A DNA stretch of 64,000 nucleotides, taken from contig NZ_JALSKT010000080.1 of NCBI RefSeq assembly GCF_026988655.1, positions 1-64,000 on the forward strand, in the 5' to 3' direction. This DNA comes from Sulfurimonas sp. GTDB taxonomy: Bacteria > Campylobacterota > Campylobacteria > Campylobacterales > Sulfurimonadaceae. Positions 59,654-64,000 of this stretch are shown here, piece after piece (the first letter of the stretch is position 1; every line of letters begins with the position of its first letter). The notes beneath the pieces are model-generated. The model ran no database searches, was not told the origin of the DNA, and saw only the letters and a program-made list of their open reading frames with translations. The translations under genes and the position numbers were made by a program.

Positions 59654-60718
59654 TTAATCTCCTAATACCCAAATGTCAAAAGGTATTATATCAACCTTTG
59701 CAATGGGATGAGAAATTGTACTTTCTTTATTCATGGTGACGACAGTTATCTGTGTGATGCCATAACTAAATATAAAGGCTTCAATACTTTCAAGCTTTTT
59801 AAAGAGCAGGCGTTCATCCATAAAGGGTTTACATAAAATTATTTCATCATTTTGAGGAAGATAAAAGTCTATCCCCTCTTCGTAATAACACTCTGTTGCT
59901 GATTTTAAGAGTTCAAGAAAAACCATGTTTTCAAATAAACGTCCAAAGTTTTTTTCAATACTCAGTGCCCCTTTAATAGAGGTATCACATAGGTATACTT
60001 TTTTAATGGCTCGGGGGTGATTATATTTACTCAGTAAGTGAATGTAGTTTTTATCTTTGAGTGCTTCAAAAGAGGCGTAAAGTTTATCTTTTGAAATTTT
60101 ACGAATAGTCTTGAGCCTTTCATAGAGTGTAAATGCAGATATTTTTTGAGACATAAATTTACTGCATAAGAGTAAAAGATCAAATTCGATTTCATTTAAG
60201 GTAAAACGTAAGATGTTTTGTAGATAAAGAATTCTCTCATCAGCATTGATTTTATGCATAGAGGCTAAACCACCTAGTTGCACAAAATGGTTTAAAGCAC
60301 TAGAATCAAATTTGTGTTCATAAGCTAAAAACTCTTCATAATCTAGCGGATAGAGGGTTAGTGTATCTAGCTTGTCTATCTTATAATGAGTCTCAGATGT
60401 AATCAAAAGTTGTGTTACATTAGGAAATTTAAACGCAGTAGTATAATTATCAAAAACGAGAGTATCAATTTTATTTGCATTACAGTAATTGGGTAGCACT
60501 GCGTTTAGCTTATCTATATCAATGCGTATATCATTACAATTGATATAAAGGTAGGAGTTTTTCTTTAATGATAAGAGATGATTTTTTACAAGTTTAGTTT
60601 TACCACTCTTGGTAATACCATTAATTTGATATGATTTGTCATCAATATTTATTTTTCTATCAATAAATTTTTCAACATACAAATCTGTTTTATATAATTC
60701 TTCTAATAAAATTTCCAT
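59654..60718 (-). CDS. P-loop ATPase, AAA_14/DUF4143-like
   Basis: The 354-residue protein has a Walker A motif, GITKSGKT (34-41), a Walker B-like TLVFDN, and a C-terminal domain with RLFENMVFLELLKSATECYYEEG, like the DUF4143 nuclease-fold domain often joined to such ATPases. Proteins of this type are common and of unknown role. It is divergent from the S10 operon and in front of rnhB. It carries a convergent pair of AAACGCAG motifs at 60431 and 60498. Confidence 0.75.
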   Translation of the reverse strand: MEILLEELYKTDLYVEKFIDRKINIDDKSYQINGITKSGKTKLVKNHLLSLKKNSYLYINCNDIRIDIDKLNAVLPNYCNANKIDTLVFDNYTTAFKFPNVTQLLITSETHYKIDKLDTLTLYPLDYEEFLAYEHKFDSSALNHFVQLGGLASMHKINADERILYLQNILRFTLNEIEFDLLLLCSKFMSQKISAFTLYERLKTIRKISKDKLYASFEALKDKNYIHLLSKYNHPRAIKKVYLCDTSIKGALSIEKNFGRLFENMVFLELLKSATECYYEEGIDFYLPQNDEIILCKPFMDERLLFKKLESIEAFIFSYGITQITVVTMNKESTISHPIAKVDIIPFDIWVLGD

Positions 60719-60809
60719 TTTTTTCCAATAATTAAATTAAGTAATTTTATCACTTCCTTATTAAAAGGAAATAAATTCATACAAAAATTGATTTTAAAGC
60801 CAAAAAACC

Positions 60810-60838
60810 TTGAATAAATAAGCTATATTGAGTATAAT
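60810..60838 (+). promoter_or_regulatory. Promoter of the S10 ribosomal protein operon
   Basis: TTGAAT (60810-60815), 17 bases, TATAAT (60833-60838). The discriminator TCCGCTCCC is GC-rich and begins TATAATTCCG, the same ten bases as in the tRNA promoter at 26997. A small hairpin, GTTGG and CCAAC (60855-60872), follows in the leader. Confidence 0.82.
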
Positions 60839-60893
60839 TCCGCTCCCTTAAATAGTTGGGCTAGGATCCAACGAGTTCTTTAGAAGGAAAAAC

Positions 60894-61205
60894 ATGGAAA
60901 AAATTCGTTTAAAATTGAAAGCTTACGATCATCGTGTATTAGATAGATCAGTAGCGTCAATCGTAGAGGCTGTAAAGCGTACAGGTGCCGTAATTCGTGG
61001 TCCAATACCTTTGCCAACAAAGATTCGTAAATATACAGTTCTTAAATCTGTTCACGTTAACAAAAAAGCTCGTGAGCAATTTGAAATTCGTATGCACGCT
61101 AGAATGATTGACATCGTTTCTGCAACGCCAGAAACTGTAGACTCATTAATGAAACTTGATCTTGCACCAGAAGTGGACGTTGAAGTTCGCTCTATGGACA
61201 AATAG
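60894..61205 (+). CDS. rpsJ: 30S ribosomal protein S10
   Basis: The 103-residue protein opens [19 protein letters not shown] and has the loop [15 protein letters not shown], which are typical for S10. It starts the operon, after AAGGA. The gene order that follows (L3, L4, L23, L2, S19, L22) is that of the classical S10 operon. Confidence 0.98.
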   Translation: MEKIRLKLKAYDHRVLDRSVASIVEAVKRTGAVIRGPIPLPTKIRKYTVLKSVHVNKKAREQFEIRMHARMIDIVSATPETVDSLMKLDLAPEVDVEVRSMDK

Positions 61206-61213
61206 GAGTCATC

Positions 61214-61789
61214 GTGGAATATATTGTTGAAAAAATCGGTATGAGCCGTACAATCACAGTTCCATCTAAACCAGTTACTCTTTTAAGAGTTTTAGATGCA
61301 AAAGTGTGTGAAGTGAATGAAGGTACTGCGATTGTAGCTTACAATAGTGGTAAAAAAATGAATAAATCAATTGAAGGTCAACAAAAGAAATACAACCTTC
61401 CATCTGAATTTAACCGTTTTGTTACTTTAGAAGTAGCAAATACTGAAGCTGGTGATTTAGATATCGCTCCATTAGCAGAAGCTAGTGTAGTTAGATCTAC
61501 TTTCAACACTAAAGGTCGTGGTTTTTCGGGTGCAATGAAGCGTTGGAATTTCGGTGGTGGTCCTGCATCTCACGGTCATAGATTTGGTCGTAGAACAGGT
61601 TCTATCGGTAATGCTGAATGGCCAGGTCGTGTAATGAAAGGTAAGAAAATGCCAGGTCATTACGGAAACACACAAAATAGTGTAAAAAATGAGATCGTTT
61701 CTTACGATGCTGAAAACAAAATCATCGCGGTTTTAGGTTCAGTTTCAGGTGCTAACGGTGCTTTAGGTCGTGTAAAGGTAGCTAAATAA
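61214..61789 (+). CDS. rplC: 50S ribosomal protein L3
   Basis: The 191-residue protein starts with GTG after AGGAG and opens [12 protein letters not shown]. The conserved loop that reaches to the peptidyl transferase centre is present ([20 protein letters not shown]). It overlaps rplD by one base. Confidence 0.97.
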   Translation: MEYIVEKIGMSRTITVPSKPVTLLRVLDAKVCEVNEGTAIVAYNSGKKMNKSIEGQQKKYNLPSEFNRFVTLEVANTEAGDLDIAPLAEASVVRSTFNTKGRGFSGAMKRWNFGGGPASHGHRFGRRTGSIGNAEWPGRVMKGKKMPGHYGNTQNSVKNEIVSYDAENKIIAVLGSVSGANGALGRVKVAK

Positions 61790-62403
61790 TGAGCGCAATT
61801 ATCTTGAATGAAAAAATGGAAAAAGATCACGAGTTAGCTTTACCAGAGTCTTTCTCTGGTATTAACCCTCATAATCTTTACCTATATGTTAAGTCAGCTC
61901 AAGCTGCACAACGTGCAAATACTGCTACTACAAAAGGTAGAAGTGAAGTACGTGGTGGTGGTAAAAAGCCATGGGCTCAAAAAGGTGGCGGACGTGCTCG
62001 TGCTGGTTCTCGTCGTTCTCCTATATTCGTAGGTGGTGGTAAAGCGTTTGGTTCTAAAAACAATCGTAACTACGACTTAAAAGTAAATAAAAAGCAGAAA
62101 AAACTTGCTCTTAACTTTGCTTTAAATGAACATGCACAAAATGGTACTCTATTTATTGTAGATAGTATCTCTGTTGAGTCTGGTAAAACTAAAGACGCTG
62201 CAGCAATGTTTAAAGCATTAAATCAAAGAGATACACTTTTTGTAAAAGAATTATTAGATGAAAAAACATATTATGCATTTGAAAACTTAAATGCTACATA
62301 CGTTATAGAGTCTAACGAGTTAAACGCATACTTAGCTGCAAACTATCGCTCACTTGTGATAGAAAAAGCTGTATGGGAAAATCTTGTAAGCGAGGCTAAG
62401 TAA
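61789..62403 (+). CDS. rplD: 50S ribosomal protein L4
   Basis: The 204-residue protein has the exit-tunnel loop [29 protein letters not shown]. In many bacteria L4 represses its own operon by binding the leader. Start and stop overlap with the genes on either side by one base each. Confidence 0.97.
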   Translation: MSAIILNEKMEKDHELALPESFSGINPHNLYLYVKSAQAAQRANTATTKGRSEVRGGGKKPWAQKGGGRARAGSRRSPIFVGGGKAFGSKNNRNYDLKVNKKQKKLALNFALNEHAQNGTLFIVDSISVESGKTKDAAAMFKALNQRDTLFVKELLDEKTYYAFENLNATYVIESNELNAYLAANYRSLVIEKAVWENLVSEAK

Positions 62404-62684
62404 TGGCAGATATTACAGATATTAAATCTATACTATATACAGAAAAGACTCTTGGTCTACAAGAAGATGGTGTAATTGTTGTTCAAACATCACCACGTAT
62501 GACTAAAACAGGTCTTAAAGAGGTTTTTAGAGAATATTTTGGAATCATTCCATCAAAAATCAATTCTCTAAATCAAAGCGGAAAAGTGAAACGTTTCCGT
62601 GGTGTGCAAGGGAAGCAAAATGACTTCAAAAAGTTCTATGTAACTTTACCTGAAGGCGCACAAATAGAAAGTTTGGCGGTATAA
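62403..62684 (+). CDS. rplW: 50S ribosomal protein L23
   Basis: A 93-residue protein with [14 protein letters not shown] at the start and the KVKRFRG block. It sits at the tunnel exit and binds trigger factor and SRP. It is joined to rplD by a one-base overlap. Confidence 0.96.
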   Translation: MADITDIKSILYTEKTLGLQEDGVIVVQTSPRMTKTGLKEVFREYFGIIPSKINSLNQSGKVKRFRGVQGKQNDFKKFYVTLPEGAQIESLAV

Positions 62685-62685
62685 G

Positions 62686-63531
62686 ATGGCAATTAAAACT
62701 TATAGACCGATAACTCCGTCTCGTCGTTTTTATACGAATGTAGATAGTTCAGATATCACTGCTAAAGCTAGTGTACGTTCATTACTTGTAAAACTTCCAA
62801 CAACTGCTGGTCGTAACAATAATGGTCGTATCACATCTCGTCATAAACAAGCGGGTGCTAAAAAACTTTACCGTATCATTGATTTCAAAAGAAATAAATT
62901 TGATATTCCTGGTACTGTTTCAGCTATCGAGTATGATCCATACCGTAACTGTCGTATTGCACTTGTTACATATGCAGATGGTGAAAAGCGTTATATGCTT
63001 CAACCAAAAGGCTTAAATGTAGGTGATACAGTTGCATCAGCAGAAGCTGGTTTAGATGTTAAACCTGGTAATGCTATGAAGTTGAAAAATATTCCTGTTG
63101 GTACACTTGTTCATAACATTGAGTTAAAAGTGGGCAAAGGCGGACAAATGGTTCGTTCAGCTGGAACTTCTGCTCAAATTATGGGTCGTGATGGTAAATA
63201 TGTATCTTTACGTATGCCTTCATCTGAGATGCGTTTAGTACTTGGTGAATGTCTTGCTACAGTTGGAATCGTTGGAAATGAAGAGTTTGGTAATATTGTT
63301 ATTGCTAAAGCTGGTCGTCAACGTCACTTAGGTATTCGTCCACAAACTCGTGGTTCAGCAATGAATCCAATTGATCACCCTCATGGTGGTGGTGAAGGTA
63401 AAACGAATTCAGGTCGTCATCCAGTTACTCCTTGGGGTAAACCAACTAAGGGTGCTAAAACTCGTCGTAAAAAAGCTAGTGATAAATTAATTATTACTCG
63501 CCGTAAACCAAATGCTAAAAGGGTAGGTTAA
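62686..63531 (+). CDS. rplB: 50S ribosomal protein L2
   Basis: The 281-residue protein has the usual opening [12 protein letters not shown] and the C-terminal block [13 protein letters not shown] with the conserved histidine. It lies near the peptidyl transferase centre. One base separates it from rplW and two from rpsS. Confidence 0.98.
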   Translation: MAIKTYRPITPSRRFYTNVDSSDITAKASVRSLLVKLPTTAGRNNNGRITSRHKQAGAKKLYRIIDFKRNKFDIPGTVSAIEYDPYRNCRIALVTYADGEKRYMLQPKGLNVGDTVASAEAGLDVKPGNAMKLKNIPVGTLVHNIELKVGKGGQMVRSAGTSAQIMGRDGKYVSLRMPSSEMRLVLGECLATVGIVGNEEFGNIVIAKAGRQRHLGIRPQTRGSAMNPIDHPHGGGEGKTNSGRHPVTPWGKPTKGAKTRRKKASDKLIITRRKPNAKRVG

Positions 63532-63533
63532 TA

Positions 63534-63809
63534 ATGGCTCGTTCAGTAAAAAAAGGTCCATTCGTAGATGACCATTTAATGAAAAAAGTGGAGGCTATGA
63601 AAGCCGAAGCGAAGAAAAAACCTATTAAAACTTGGTCAAGAAGATCTATGGTTCTTCCTGTTATGGTTGGTTTAACAATAAATGTTCACAATGGTCGTCA
63701 ATTTGTTCCTGTATATGTTACAGAGAATCATATCGGTTATAAACTTGGTGAATTTGCACCAACTCGTACATTCAAGGGCCACAAGGGCTCTGTTCAAAAG
63801 AAAGGATAG
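63534..63809 (+). CDS. rpsS: 30S ribosomal protein S19
   Basis: The 91-residue protein opens [18 protein letters not shown] and has the [27 protein letters not shown] stretch typical of S19, which binds 16S rRNA in the head of the small subunit. Confidence 0.98.
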   Translation: MARSVKKGPFVDDHLMKKVEAMKAEAKKKPIKTWSRRSMVLPVMVGLTINVHNGRQFVPVYVTENHIGYKLGEFAPTRTFKGHKGSVQKKG

Positions 63810-63812
63810 GTC

Positions 63813-64000
63813 ATGGCTAGAGCATTATTAAAATTCATCCGTGTATCACCTATCAAGTCTCGTCTTATTGCAAGAGAAGTTCAAGGTATGAATGCTGAAG
63901 AAGCAATGGCAGCCTTAGAATTCACTCCAAATAAGGCAGCGAAAATTATCTCTAAAGTAATTGCATCAGCAGTTGCAAATAGTGGTAGTGAAGCTGAAGA
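63813..64000 (+). CDS. rplV: 50S ribosomal protein L22 (partial, cut by the window end)
   Basis: An ATG at 63813, after AGGA, opens a frame reading [24 protein letters not shown], followed by [24 protein letters not shown], the usual N-terminal half of L22. It runs off the right edge after 62 complete codons. Confidence 0.96.
   Translation, partial: MARALLKFIRVSPIKSRLIAREVQGMNAEEAMAALEFTPNKAAKIISKVIASAVANSGSEAE

Overview
The window looks like a piece of a Campylobacterota chromosome, most like the Sulfurimonas group. The grounds are an AT-rich base composition, a futalosine-pathway menaquinone gene (mqnA), a flagellin locus next to a legionaminic-acid operon and a Maf glycosyltransferase, sigma-28 promoters of the TAAA-N15-GACGATAT type, and the gene content as a whole. 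No database search was possible, so the genus is an inference.

Layout. 1-1100: the end of an IS3-type insertion sequence and an MntA-HepT toxin-antitoxin pair. 1.1-9.4 kb: housekeeping genes (panE-like, msrA, a flavoprotein), the minus-strand run topA-phosphoesterase-bioB-antiporter-AMMECR1, and a Phd/PemK toxin-antitoxin pair. 9.4-22.1 kb: a flagellar island with flagellin, the Maf transferase, a seven-gene legionaminic acid operon (legB, C, H, I, G, ptmE-like, legF), then fliD and divergent fliS plus a small coiled-coil gene. 22.1-26.3 kb: sugar uptake genes and a flavin reductase. 26.4-27.0 kb: five tRNA genes read from one consensus promoter. 27.1-38.5 kb: a sodium symporter, thiG, nnrDE, kdsD, rluB, rarA, and a STAS / chemoreceptor / PP2C-kinase signalling module. 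38.5-45.1 kb: malic enzyme and mqnA between two inverted copies of a small palindromic element, then moaD-moaE-moeA and a hupE-PPIase pair. 45.2-59.1 kb: galE and a complete Pel exopolysaccharide operon in the order C-D-E-F-G-A-(TPR)-B. 59.1-64 kb: rnhB, an ATPase and the start of the S10 ribosomal protein operon.

The most striking signal is not a gene. The octamer AAACGCAG (fuller form CTAAACGCAGTAG) occurs about 45 times in 64 kb by my count, where one or two would be expected by chance. It is spread about equally over both strands, lies almost always inside genes, and is nearly missing from the flagellar glycan island, the pelC-F genes and the ribosomal operon. This is the pattern of a DNA uptake sequence as known in Neisseriaceae and Pasteurellaceae. 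I know of no such sequence described for Campylobacterota.

Other points for a second look are the legB-legC junction (same frame, a single TGA, a terminator-like hairpin and 48-bp tandem repeats), two kinds of MITE-like palindromic elements with paired changes in their arms, a Pel locus with two TPR proteins in place of one PelB, and several promoters whose -10 box lies only 5-7 bases before the start codon.
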